Below, in pieces: positions 16,340 to 24,244 of a stretch of DNA of 42,529 nucleotides. The translations under genes were made by a program, and so were the position numbers. The notes under the pieces were generated by a model. It made no database searches, was not told the DNA's origin, and was given only the letters and a program-made list of their open reading frames with translations. Position 1 is the stretch's first letter. The number at the start of each line of letters is the position of its first letter. This DNA is from Geitlerinema sp. PCC 9228 (GTDB lineage Bacteria > Cyanobacteriota > Cyanobacteriia > Cyanobacteriales > PCC-9228), in contig NZ_LNDC01000106.1 in NCBI RefSeq assembly GCF_001870905.1, forward strand, positions 1 to 42,529, written 5' to 3'.

Positions 16340-16711
16340 ATGATTGAAGGAAAGTATTTTGAAGTATTAAAATTATTGAACAGTTCAGTCGTTCTGAGTG
16401 TAGTAGGTTTACTAAGTTTTGTGCCTCCGGCCATAGCTCAACCAGCTACATCCTGGAGAAAACAAGGAACTGGTATCGATTTTCAATCTAAACAAGAATG
16501 TATAAGGCACGCTAAACTAGTAATGACACATTATAATTTTCAAAATACTGGAAGTAGCGGCAACTCAGGTTGGAAGGGAGAACAAGGTTCTACCCGTGGT
16601 TATGTTCTTTGTGATGATAATGGTTCTCAAGTATATATATTTTGTGCTGGTGATGATTTGGAAAACGTAACAAATGTTTGTGACAATTTAGAGAGATATA
16701 TGCAAGAATGA
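16340..16711 (+). CDS. Small exported cysteine-containing protein, unknown function
   Basis: A 123-residue protein with a signal peptide (hydrophobic LNSSVVLSVVGLLSFV, then PPAIAQ with likely cleavage near residue 33) and a mature part of about 90 residues with four cysteines (QECIRH, VLCDD, IFCAGD, NVCDN), enough for two disulfide bonds. An AAGGTGAG ribosome binding site precedes the ATG by about seven bases. Base composition is clearly more AT-rich than that of the flanking genes, and the gene lies in the stretch that separates the two recombinase fragments, both of which suggest acquisition. I do not recognise the family. Confidence 0.6.
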   Translation: MIEGKYFEVLKLLNSSVVLSVVGLLSFVPPAIAQPATSWRKQGTGIDFQSKQECIRHAKLVMTHYNFQNTGSSGNSGWKGEQGSTRGYVLCDDNGSQVYIFCAGDDLENVTNVCDNLERYMQE

Positions 16712-16796
16712 TGTAAATATTTTTTAGAATTCTAAGCAATAAAATTTTGACTTGACTGGTTCGCTAAATAATTCAAAAAATGTAATCAATTGGCTT

Positions 16797-16910
16797 GGTA
16801 AGCGATCGCCGGTGCAATTGCATCGGATTATGAAACGCGCCGCTGGCAATGTAGGATTGGATGAAAAGATATCCATGCACTGGCTACGCCACCTTGTAGC
16901 GATTTGGTGA
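16797..16910 (+). pseudogene. Tyrosine recombinase, 3' fragment
   Basis: Translating from AAG 16800 gives KRSPVQLHRIMKRAAGNVG, then LDEKISMHWLRHLVAIW and a stop at 16910. SMHWLRH is the catalytic HxxR box of tyrosine recombinases, and SPVQLHRIMKRAA is the strand and helix before it. This is what should follow the fragment ending at 16253. The tail is again cut short, without the tyrosine nucleophile. Too short and broken to be found as a gene; recognised by motif only. Confidence 0.65.
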
Positions 16911-17000
16911 ATAGTGGTAAGTTCATTTTAAGTCAAGTGCAGCGGTTTATGATACCATTTCTGAAAAACAATAATTTTCTGAAATTTTCCAATTTCCCTG

Positions 17001-17047
17001 GTAGGGGCGCTTCGCGAAGCGCCCCTACTCACGCGTTGCGCCCCTAC
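17001..17047. repeat. Palindromic dispersed repeat, GTAGGGG family (copy 2)
   Basis: Positions 17001-17028 are a perfect 28 bp palindrome (half-site GTAGGGGCGCTTCG). A second half-unit, GCGTTGCGCCCCTAC, ends at 17047. It lies downstream of the recombinase remnant. The same CGCGTTGCGCCCCTAC end is found in the copy inside dnaB at 21632. Confidence 0.75.
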
Positions 17048-17248
17048 AAAAATGCCTCTATTATCTCTTGCATATTATTAAGAATGGTATGAGGCATAGT
17101 AGCGCCACCACTATAGTGCTACGCTCTAAGTTTAGGACATTAAATTTGAAATAACACTGGCAAAAGTTGGCTCCCCCTTCAACTATCGTCCTAACTTTTT
17201 TCGTAGCGCTATACCAGTAACAAGCCTTCTTGCTAGACAAGAGACGCA

Positions 17249-17509
17249 CTACCACCGAAACTTCTGGGTCCAAGCAACAAACTCCGACCTTCGCAAATTC
17301 ATCTTCTGGTAGCACGCTTCTGGAGATGATGTAGGTGAAAACTGCAGAACAACGCCATCCTGAAACCGAACAACCACACTTGTAGCAATGTCAGTACGAT
17401 CCAACAACGGCTGCACTCGTTCCGAAAAGCGATCGCGCCTTCCATAACCAACCTTAAAATCTCCATGGGAAACACCGCAACCGTAACCGCATCCCTGCCA
17501 TCGGTGCAT
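17249..17509 (-). CDS. Small hypothetical protein, doubtful
   Basis: An 86-residue frame: a Cys/Gly-rich start (GCGYGCGVSHGDFKVGYGRRDRF) and then SERVQPLLDRTDIATSVVVRFQDGVVLQFSP, which reads like a folded beta-rich domain. No signal peptide, no family recognised, and no good ribosome binding site. A second minus-strand frame (17061-17315) overlaps its end, and the pair could be one frameshifted gene. Treat as uncertain. Confidence 0.25.
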   Translation of the reverse strand: MHRWQGCGYGCGVSHGDFKVGYGRRDRFSERVQPLLDRTDIATSVVVRFQDGVVLQFSPTSSPEACYQKMNLRRSEFVAWTQKFRW

Positions 17510-17541
17510 CCAGGCAGCCTAAGAAAACCAACAGCAACGCA

Positions 17542-18969
17542 CTACGATTCAATAGGCTGTCCAATCGTATGCACCTTAATCAAACTCGTCGAACCCGGCG
17601 TACCAATAGGAACCCCAGAAGTAATCACCACCTTATCTCCCTCAGCGACCAAATGATTCTCCATCGCCGTTTCAATCACCTTGATAAACATATTTTCCGT
17701 ATCTTTGGCCTCTCCCAACAGACAAGGGGCAACCCCCCAACAAAGAGCAAGCTGTCGGTAGGTACTAGTAGTCGGCGTAAAAGCAATAATCGGCATTGTA
17801 GGACGGTATTTAGAAACCAATTTTGCCGTTCCCCCAGAAGTCGTATTGCAAAAAATCGCTTTCGCACCAACTTCCCCAGCAATCCGACAAACCGCACTAG
17901 ACACCGACTCCGTCACGCTGACACTGCCAGCTTGGTGGCGGTAGCTGCCACTTTTCTCCACCAATACCGTTTCCGTACTCTGGGCAATATCGTGCATGAT
18001 TTTCACCGCTTCCACTGGATATTCCCCAACAGCCGTTTCCCCAGACAGCATCACTGCATCGGTACCATCTAAAATAGAATTGGCTACATCCGTTGCTTCC
18101 GCGCGGGTGGGGTCGGGATTGCGAATCATGGACTCCAGCATTTGAGTTGCCACAATTGCCGGTTTGCCAGCGAGATTGCAGCGGCGAATGATATCCTTTT
18201 GAATCAAAGGAACTTGGTGAATAGGCATCTCCACCCCCAAATCCCCACGCGCCACCATAATGCCGTCAGCCATTTCTAGAATTTCATCAAATCGTTCCAC
18301 CGCTTCGCGTTTTTCGATTTTGGCAATTACCTGGGTGTTGGCTTTGGCAGCTTCGATGGAACGCTTCACCGGTTCCAAATCCAAAGCACTGCGTACAAAA
18401 GAAACAGCGACCCAATCCAAGCCATGTTCGATGCCAAAGCGCAAATCGTGCAAATCTTTGTCTGTAACCGACGATACCGGCAGCCGGGTTTGCGGTAAAT
18501 TAACCCCTTTGTGGGAAGTGATGCGACCGCCAATAACCACAGTAGCGCGAATGGATTCCGTTTCCCGTTCGCTAACCGTTAGTTTTACCCGACCATCGTC
18601 AATCGACATGGGTTCGCCAGGGCGTAACATGGCAAACAGCGTGGCATGGGGCAGGGGAATATCGTCCACGCTGCTGCCTTCTTCTTGGAGGGCAAAAGTT
18701 ACTTCTTGCCCTGGTTTCAGCTTCAGACCTTCTTCCGGAAGGGTTCCCAGGCGGATTTTGGGACCGCACAGGTCTTGCAAAAGGGCTAAAGGAATGTTTT
18801 TCTCCCAACTGAGTTGGCGCAAGTTGTCAATGGCTTGGGCGTGGAATTCGTGGGAACCGTGGGAAAAGTTCAAACGGGCAACGTTCATTCCCGCATCGAC
18901 GAGGGCTTGCTGTTTCTCAAAGCTAGCCGTAGCGGGTCCGATGGTGCAGACAATTTTGGTGCGGCGCAT
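17542..18969 (-). CDS. pyk: Pyruvate kinase
   Basis: A 475-residue pyruvate kinase that makes ATP and pyruvate from phosphoenolpyruvate and ADP, the last step of glycolysis in the cytosol. It begins RRTKIVCTIGPAT and carries NVARLNFSHGSH (phosphate and potassium binding), VIAKIEKREA with the catalytic lysine strand, and MVARGDLGVEMP with the metal-binding residues. KPAIVATQMLESM and NSILDGTDAVMLSGETAVGEYP complete the barrel. The C-terminal allosteric domain ends in GVPIGTPGSTSLIKV. The extra C-terminal PEP-utiliser-like domain of the longer cyanobacterial isozyme (about 590 residues) is absent, so this is the short isozyme. It stands 114 bp downstream of the pseudouridine synthase gene on the same strand. 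Confidence 0.96.
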   Translation of the reverse strand: MRRTKIVCTIGPATASFEKQQALVDAGMNVARLNFSHGSHEFHAQAIDNLRQLSWEKNIPLALLQDLCGPKIRLGTLPEEGLKLKPGQEVTFALQEEGSSVDDIPLPHATLFAMLRPGEPMSIDDGRVKLTVSERETESIRATVVIGGRITSHKGVNLPQTRLPVSSVTDKDLHDLRFGIEHGLDWVAVSFVRSALDLEPVKRSIEAAKANTQVIAKIEKREAVERFDEILEMADGIMVARGDLGVEMPIHQVPLIQKDIIRRCNLAGKPAIVATQMLESMIRNPDPTRAEATDVANSILDGTDAVMLSGETAVGEYPVEAVKIMHDIAQSTETVLVEKSGSYRHQAGSVSVTESVSSAVCRIAGEVGAKAIFCNTTSGGTAKLVSKYRPTMPIIAFTPTTSTYRQLALCWGVAPCLLGEAKDTENMFIKVIETAMENHLVAEGDKVVITSGVPIGTPGSTSLIKVHTIGQPIES

Positions 18970-19083
18970 AAAAAAATGGTACTCGCCATTGCTATTATGG
19001 AGTATGACGGATTAAGCGATCGCTTTTGGGAAAAATATCGATTATCTTTAGGAAAATTTCGGCAAAATTGGCACAATCGATAG

Positions 19084-19812
19084 CTATTCAGGTTCCAACC
19101 CCACAGATTCGTACAAAGCTTTCACCTCCTCTGGATACAGAGAACGTACTTCCCCAACTTCTAACTCTGGGTCTAATTCCACCGGACCCATTTGGATGCG
19201 TTTGAGATAGGTCACTTGGTTTCCCCGCGCCGCAAACATCCGCTTCACTTGGTGGAATTTACCTTCGTAGACAATTAACTCTACTTGTTGGGGGTCTTCT
19301 TTGGGAATTAACTCCGCTGGCTTCCAAGTTTCTCCCTCCACGGTCATTTCTTTGGCAAAGGCTTCCACATCTTGGGAAGTGACTGGGTTTTCCAACTCTA
19401 CATAATAGCGTTTCCGAAGATGCCAGCGGGGATGGGTGAGGCGGTGGAGAAGGGTTCCATCAGTCGTTAGCAGCAATAAGCCTTCTGTATTTTTGTCCAA
19501 ACGTCCCACAATAGAAAATTCCGGGCGATACAGTTCCGGTGGTACCAAGTCTACCACTACCAATTCCCGCGGATCGGAGTTGGCACAAACGCATCCTTGG
19601 GGTTTGTGAATCATTACGTGGAAGTGTTTTTGCCAAATCAGGGGTTGCCCGTTGATGCTAACGGTGGTTTCGGTGGGATCGAATTTATAAGCTGGCTGGC
19701 GTATGGTTTCTCCGCCTACTTCTACCCAACCAGATTTGATGAGGCGGGTAACTTCTTTGCGGGTTTGACATTGGAGGTGGGATATGACTTTATCTAGACG
19801 TTGCGGTTTCAT
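19084..19812 (-). CDS. rRNA pseudouridine synthase, RsuA/RluB/E/F family
   Basis: A 242-residue RNA-modifying enzyme. The N-terminal S4 RNA-binding domain is at residues 3-48 (QRLDKVISHLQCQTRKEVTRLIKSGWVEVGG). The catalytic domain contains GRLDKNTEGLLLLTTDG with catalytic Asp106, followed by KRYYVELENPVT and EGKFHQVKRMFAARGNQV, all typical of the RsuA branch. It converts a uridine in rRNA to pseudouridine. Whether the target is the RsuA site in 16S rRNA or an RluB/E/F site in 23S rRNA cannot be settled from these motifs. dnaB lies 56 bp upstream on the same strand. Confidence 0.9.
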   Translation of the reverse strand: MKPQRLDKVISHLQCQTRKEVTRLIKSGWVEVGGETIRQPAYKFDPTETTVSINGQPLIWQKHFHVMIHKPQGCVCANSDPRELVVVDLVPPELYRPEFSIVGRLDKNTEGLLLLTTDGTLLHRLTHPRWHLRKRYYVELENPVTSQDVEAFAKEMTVEGETWKPAELIPKEDPQQVELIVYEGKFHQVKRMFAARGNQVTYLKRIQMGPVELDPELEVGEVRSLYPEEVKALYESVGLEPE

Positions 19813-19868
19813 GGTCGCGTGGCTTATCTTATCTGCTATTCGGCGAATAGAGGGGAAAATGGCAACTG

Positions 19869-22739
19869 CTATTGGGCAGCCATATTGCGGAATTGGGTAA
19901 ATTGCGGGTTAAATAGTAATTTGATATTTCCGGTGGGTCCATTACGGTGTTTGGTAATAATAATTTCTGCCAAACCGCGGTCGGGAGTATCGGGATTGTA
20001 GTATTCGTCCCGATATAACATGATAATCAAATCGGCATCTTGTTCGATGGAGTTGTGGACAACAATATTATTGGCGACGAAGTTGTGTAGGTGGGGAACG
20101 GTTAAATCGTAAACCCGTTCTTGGGGGAGGGGGGTGATGCTGGCTATGCTATCCCAAAGGATAGATTGAGTCGGTTTGGGTAGGGTGGCAAGGGATGTTT
20201 GATTGGCAAAATGGGTTGATAGGTTTTTGTCTGTAAATTTCGATACTGATGGCAGGACTGGTTCGGATTTTATCGCGATGCGATCGCTTTTTGCGAGTCG
20301 ATCCAAACGTTGCCATCCTTGCGGGGTGAAAAATTTGTGGTTGCCGGTGGCTTTAATTTTATATCCGCTTTGAGTTTGCAGGCAATAAACTGGTCGAATG
20401 CCTGTGGAAAAAGCATTGCTAACGGTGGCTTTTTCTAATTGTTGGGTTTCCCAATTGTACGCCCAAACTTGAATGTGGGATTTGCCCATTAAATCTCGAA
20501 TGGGAACGGTTTGGTTGGTATCCGCGCAAAAAATTAAGGTATCCCCCGTCAAACAGCCAGATTCGCGCAAATCGGACATCATGGGGCGTTTGTTGTTGCG
20601 GGTTTCGACACTACGACTTAACTGGGATAGGGAGATTAAGGGAACTCGTAATTCTCTGGCCAATCCTTTGAGCGATCGCGTAATTCTGGCCAATTCCTGT
20701 ACGCGATTGTCGCTGTTTCCACCTTCCATTAACTGCAAGTAATCTAACAAAATTAATCCCAATTCGCCACCCTGTTCTGCTTGCAAACGGCGACATTTGG
20801 AACGAATTTCGGTGACGGTAATGTTGGGGGTATCGTCAATAAAAATAGGCAATTCCGATAAATTCGCGATCGCATTTCCCAACGGTTCCCATTCGCTTTG
20901 GCTGATGCGACCGGCGCGCAGGCGATTGCTCTCAATTCCCGCTTCCCCAGAAAGCAAACGCTGTACCAATTGTTCTTTGGACATTTCTAAACTGAAAACC
21001 GCCACTGGCAGTTCGTGAAAAGCGGCAATATTGCGGGCAATATTCAGCGCAAAACTGGTATTGTGAACGCAAATGTCGTTGGCAACAAAATTATGGGTTT
21101 GAGGTATGGTTAAATCGTATACTCGCTGTTTGCCCAGGGGCGTAATTTCAACAATTTCATCCCAACAAATATGGCTGGCGGTTGATGCTGGGGTTGCTTC
21201 TTTTTCTAAGGTCGCGGTGGCTGTGGCTGCTTGTTTTCCTGGCAATGATTTTTGAGAAACACTGGCAGTAGGGTTGATTCGCGAATCGCCCTTATATAGA
21301 GAATTTTGATAGTGAGAAGGACCCCCGAGTTGAAATACGCCGATTTCGTTAAGAAATATTTCGACAGCATCGCGATGGTGCCCAAGGCACCGGTATTTCG
21401 GACCATCGCAAATTTCTACCTGCCAATTTCCATGGTTATTATCTGGTTTGGTTACAGCAGCAACAATGCCAAATCGCAACAAAAGATGCTGTAGCTGTCG
21501 GGCAACTTTTTGTTTTTCTGTTGGATAGACGATACAAACCGATTGATTTTCGAGGGTGACAATTTTTCCTTGGCTGGCAAACAAACGCTGGAGAAATCGA
21601 ACCACCAAAGACCGTTGTAGCGTAAAAATTATAGGGGGAATTCGCGTTGCGCCCGCGCTTCGCGTTGCGCCCCTACTGGCAATGCCTTCTGCGACCTGGT
21701 CGGCTAACTGTTCTACTTTTTCTTGGGAAATTCTTTGCTGCCCAAAAACTTCTAGTTTGCGAGGTACGGCAATTTTATCCCCTACTTGCAATTGGGACAG
21801 GGATTGCCAACCGTCCGCTGTTAGAAAAGGATGTGTTATGGTGGTTTTTAGCGATCGCCCTTGCCTGGTTTTGACCCAAAAAACGGGCTTGATGCCATCA
21901 TCTAAAAATCCACTCGGTTTGGCAAATGTAAATTGTCCATCCTTGCCGAGGGTTAACAACTCGCTGGTCGGGGTAGGTACGGGGGCACTACCCCGACGGT
22001 TTTCGGAATTTTTAACAATTTCTGCGATCGTGCGAACGCTACCATCTGCCAGTAAAATTTCCGCATCTGCTGTCAAACATTTGCCCATGGATGGCCTGCC
22101 AGCTACAATAGTTAAATCGGAACGCTGGAAACCACCGGTCATGGCATCCAAATCGTAAAAACCACAAGGCAACCCCGGTAAAGCAATATTTTCGTGGCGA
22201 ACTTCGATATCTTCAAACGTACGAACCAAGGTATCGCCAATGGCGGTCAATCCTTGTTGGGGTCGGTCTTGGGTAATATTAAAAATTTGCTGTTCGGCTT
22301 TATCTAAAATTTGCGATAAAGGGGTGGCGGTATCGTATCCCAACCGCACCACTTCGTTGCCCGATTGAATTAATTTCCGCCGGAGAAATTTATCAACAAT
22401 TAATGTGGCATACTGGTCAATATTAACCGCACTGACCGTACGTTCTACCAGTTGAACCAACTTGCTTTGACCGCCGACTTTATCTAATTTTTCCCGGTCG
22501 GAAAGCCAAGTGGTTACGCTCATTAAATCCGTAGGCATTTCTTGGTTGTAAAGAGCCAAAGCCGCCTTATAAATTTCTTTGTGAGCTTGAATGTAAAAAG
22601 CTTCCGGCATTAACAAATCGGCAATCCGCCCCATGGCTTCTGGGTCGAGCAAAATCCCCCCCAAAACTGCTTCTTCGGCTTCTATATTTTGGGGCGGCAA
22701 GCGATCGCTATAATCTTGGAAACTTAGCTCTTTAACCAT
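19869..22739 (-). CDS. dnaB: Replicative DNA helicase DnaB precursor with two inteins
   Basis: A 956-residue precursor. Extein parts are residues 1-220, 561-728 and 897-956, which splice to a 448-residue DnaB, the usual helicase length. The N-terminal domain begins RLPPQNIEAEEAVLGGILLDP. Walker A is split exactly at GRPSMGK/TSFALNIA (220/561). LILLDYLQLM is Walker B, and MSDLRESG/SIEQDADLIIMLYRDEYY is split at 728/897. Both inteins begin with Cys and end in His-Asn, and the following extein residues are Thr and Ser, so the splicing chemistry looks intact. The hexameric helicase unwinds the replication fork. Without splicing of intein 1 the ATP site cannot form, so splicing is needed for activity. 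Confidence 0.95.
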   Translation of the reverse strand: MVKELSFQDYSDRLPPQNIEAEEAVLGGILLDPEAMGRIADLLMPEAFYIQAHKEIYKAALALYNQEMPTDLMSVTTWLSDREKLDKVGGQSKLVQLVERTVSAVNIDQYATLIVDKFLRRKLIQSGNEVVRLGYDTATPLSQILDKAEQQIFNITQDRPQQGLTAIGDTLVRTFEDIEVRHENIALPGLPCGFYDLDAMTGGFQRSDLTIVAGRPSMGKCLTADAEILLADGSVRTIAEIVKNSENRRGSAPVPTPTSELLTLGKDGQFTFAKPSGFLDDGIKPVFWVKTRQGRSLKTTITHPFLTADGWQSLSQLQVGDKIAVPRKLEVFGQQRISQEKVEQLADQVAEGIASRGATRSAGATRIPPIIFTLQRSLVVRFLQRLFASQGKIVTLENQSVCIVYPTEKQKVARQLQHLLLRFGIVAAVTKPDNNHGNWQVEICDGPKYRCLGHHRDAVEIFLNEIGVFQLGGPSHYQNSLYKGDSRINPTASVSQKSLPGKQAATATATLEKEATPASTASHICWDEIVEITPLGKQRVYDLTIPQTHNFVANDICVHNTSFALNIARNIAAFHELPVAVFSLEMSKEQLVQRLLSGEAGIESNRLRAGRISQSEWEPLGNAIANLSELPIFIDDTPNITVTEIRSKCRRLQAEQGGELGLILLDYLQLMEGGNSDNRVQELARITRSLKGLARELRVPLISLSQLSRSVETRNNKRPMMSDLRESGCLTGDTLIFCADTNQTVPIRDLMGKSHIQVWAYNWETQQLEKATVSNAFSTGIRPVYCLQTQSGYKIKATGNHKFFTPQGWQRLDRLAKSDRIAIKSEPVLPSVSKFTDKNLSTHFANQTSLATLPKPTQSILWDSIASITPLPQERVYDLTVPHLHNFVANNIVVHNSIEQDADLIIMLYRDEYYNPDTPDRGLAEIIITKHRNGPTGNIKLLFNPQFTQFRNMAAQ
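20052..20555 (-). other. DnaB intein 2 (mini-intein, LRESG/SIEQDAD site)
   Basis: Precursor residues 729-896, 168 residues. Block A is CLTGDTLIFCADTNQTVPI, block B is GYKIKATGNHKFFTPQGWQRL, block F is RVYDLTVPHLHNFVANNIVV and block G ends VHN before Ser. Its length leaves no room for a homing endonuclease, so it is a natural mini-intein. The insertion site is the one used by the well-studied Synechocystis DnaB intein. Confidence 0.93.
21060..22079 (-). other. DnaB intein 1 (P-loop site) with decayed homing endonuclease
   Basis: Precursor residues 221-560, 340 residues, inserted between MGK and TSF of the Walker A loop. Block A is CLTADAEILLADGSVRTI, block B is LKTTITHPFLTADGWQSL, block F is RVYDLTIPQTHNFVANDI and block G ends VHN before Thr. 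The middle holds a LAGLIDADG-type remnant: FLQRLFASQG at 382-391 looks like the second motif (usually FLxxLFATDG), but the catalytic Asp is replaced by Gln. The first motif is missing. The segment PTEKQKVARQLQHLLLRFGIVAAV fits the endonuclease C-terminal part. Splicing should work; homing should not. Confidence 0.9.
21632..21676. repeat. Palindromic dispersed repeat, GTAGGGG family (copy 3), inside dnaB intein 1
   Basis: TAGGGGG..CGCGTTGCGCCC and CGCGTTGCGCCCCTAC form a 45 bp relative of the repeats at 7602, 17001 and 23357. Here it is translated as part of the intein (about residues 355-369, low-complexity SRGATRSAGATRIPP) and keeps the reading frame. It falls where the first endonuclease motif should be. 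Confidence 0.65.
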
Positions 22740-22989
22740 AAAATGCCCGTTACTATTGCCATCTATACTTATAATTTTATGGGGACAAATCCCCGGATAG
22801 TTCCCCGCAGATTCGGAGAACAGTTCAAGTTCAATTTGTCGTTTGATAAAACGATCGACAAAACCAATTATAGCGAAACCTAGTTGCTTTCCTAGGGCAA
22901 AGCTAGCAAATCAAATTAAAATAAAAAATTGAAAAAGATCGTATAACATTTTTCAATTCTATAAAACCTGCTTGAATAAGATTCAATCG
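22740..22989. other. Intergenic, upstream of dnaB
   Basis: An AT-rich region with no gene, presumably holding the dnaB promoter. CTAGTTGCTTTCCTAG near 22880 is a weak inverted repeat; nothing else stands out. Confidence 0.35.
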
Positions 22990-23274
22990 CTCTTAGAACC
23001 CCGGCTGCAATGCCGGGAGTTCCTCCGTTGGATTGCCATTCCCCGAGTCTATGAGGAACTTACGAAAAAAGACGGGAGCTTGAAAAGCCTGCCTCTTCCC
23101 CCGCAGGGATGAAAAGCGACCCGTGCGGTCGCCGCCGTCAAAATGTGCTACATTTGCATTAAAAGTACGTCCATCACAGGGCGGAAAAATGCTCGCCGAG
23201 GGTTCCCGTGCGCCGGGGATGAGTTAGCTTATAGCGAATCCATCTAGATACACCCAACGAAGTGAGATTGTCAA
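22990..23274 (+). ncRNA. Orphan omega-RNA-like remnant of an IS200/IS605 element
   Basis: No transposase or tnpB gene is present, but the DNA holds a chain of hairpins in the plus direction: CCCGGC/GCCGGG (23000-23017), AGTTCCTC/GAGGAACT (23018-23060), GACGG/CCGTC (23071-23139) enclosing GCGACC/GGTCGC (23116-23132), and AAATG/CATTT (23141-23155). Its 3' part, 23217-23267, matches the IS right end at 3-53 at 39 of 51 bases and also runs into TTGTCAA (ending 23274), but the terminal hairpin is deleted. This resembles the RNA scaffold used by TnpB nucleases. It may be a decayed fossil or an RNA that can use a TnpB made elsewhere. Confidence 0.5.
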
Positions 23275-23356
23275 AGGAGGGTCTTCCCCAATTGAGTACC
23301 ATTTGCAGTATTTCAAATTTAAAATAACTGGAATTGGCTGGCAAACCTGACCCCCT

Positions 23357-23383
23357 GTAGGGGCGTTTTGCGAACACCCCTAC
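23357..23383. repeat. Palindromic dispersed repeat, GTAGGGG family (copy 4)
   Basis: GTAGGGG (23357-23363) and CCCCTAC (23377-23383) enclose CGTTTTGCGAACA, which itself pairs GTT with AAC. It is 20 bp beyond the rplI stop codon, where it could also act as a 3' end structure for the rplI transcript. Confidence 0.6.
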
Positions 23384-23402
23384 CCCATGGCTTCGCCACC
23401 GG

Positions 23403-23867
23403 TTAGCTGGGAGCTACTTGGATTTCAATTTCCGCCGTAATATCGGAATGCAACTTCACGTGGGCTTTGTAGAAACCAATTTTGTTGATTTCATCCGGTA
23501 GGGAAATCCCGCGGCGGTCTACTTCTCTGCCAGTTTGTTCTTGAATCGCTTCGGCAACGTCTTGGTTGGTTACAGTACCAAAAATGGCCTCGCCTTCGCC
23601 AACCTGTCGTTCAATACGAAAACGATGGATGGTTTCCAAAGAATCTTTGAAGGCAATGGCTTCTTGTCTTTGTGCTTCCAAACGTCTTTGTTCCGCTTGG
23701 CGGCGTCGTTCCACTTGTTTGAGAACCCCAGGGGTGGCAAAGACAGCTTTATGTTGGGGAATCAGGTAATTACGGGCATAGCCTGGGGCAACTTCTACTA
23801 AATCGCCGTTGTTTCCCAATTTACGGATATCTTCGTTTAAAACAACCTGTACTCGTTTTTTGGGCAT
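23403..23867 (-). CDS. rplI: 50S ribosomal protein L9
   Basis: A 154-residue L9. The N-terminal rRNA-binding domain has [37 protein letters not shown], the family signature. The long connecting helix is [20 protein letters not shown], and the C-terminal domain contains [17 protein letters not shown] and [19 protein letters not shown]. It binds the base of the L1 stalk of 23S rRNA. The frame is open to 23957, but ATG 23867 (MPKKRVQ) is right for the family and follows a strong ribosome binding site (AAGGAAG, reading on the minus strand). Confidence 0.96.
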   Translation of the reverse strand: MPKKRVQVVLNEDIRKLGNNGDLVEVAPGYARNYLIPQHKAVFATPGVLKQVERRRQAEQRRLEAQRQEAIAFKDSLETIHRFRIERQVGEGEAIFGTVTNQDVAEAIQEQTGREVDRRGISLPDEINKIGFYKAHVKLHSDITAEIEIQVAPS

Positions 23868-24244
23868 GGTCTTCCTTCGTTGACGTTCGTAGCTTATACA
23901 CGAAATGCAGTTTTGACAGCACGCGCAAACCGACAGCAAACTGGCAGAACCCGACAAAACCGCTGTTTGGCCGGGAGTTCTGGTCTTGCTGCCGTTCGGT
24001 TGGCACGAACCAAGTACGCTACTCTATTGGCTCAGATCTTACTATACTAGAAAACAACCGTCGCGATCGCAACCCCCAGGGGGAACTTTCCGCCTGCAAA
24101 TTCGCCGATATCCATTTATTACGCTGTATTGGCTGCTGGCAAAAGAAATTTGGTCAAGTGCAAATTTAAGACAAATATTTCCCATTTCTGGGGAAACTGT
24201 GTGTTAGAACCAAATCGGATAAAAACAACGGGAGTGACAACTCA
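23868..24244. other. Divergent intergenic region
   Basis: About 377 bp between divergent rplI and the DUF3352 gene. It contains TATACT at 24043-24048 and a HIP1-like site at 24062. No convincing gene or RNA structure is seen; it presumably holds both promoters. CGGGAGTGACAACTCA just before 24245 gives a weak ribosome binding site. Confidence 0.35.
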
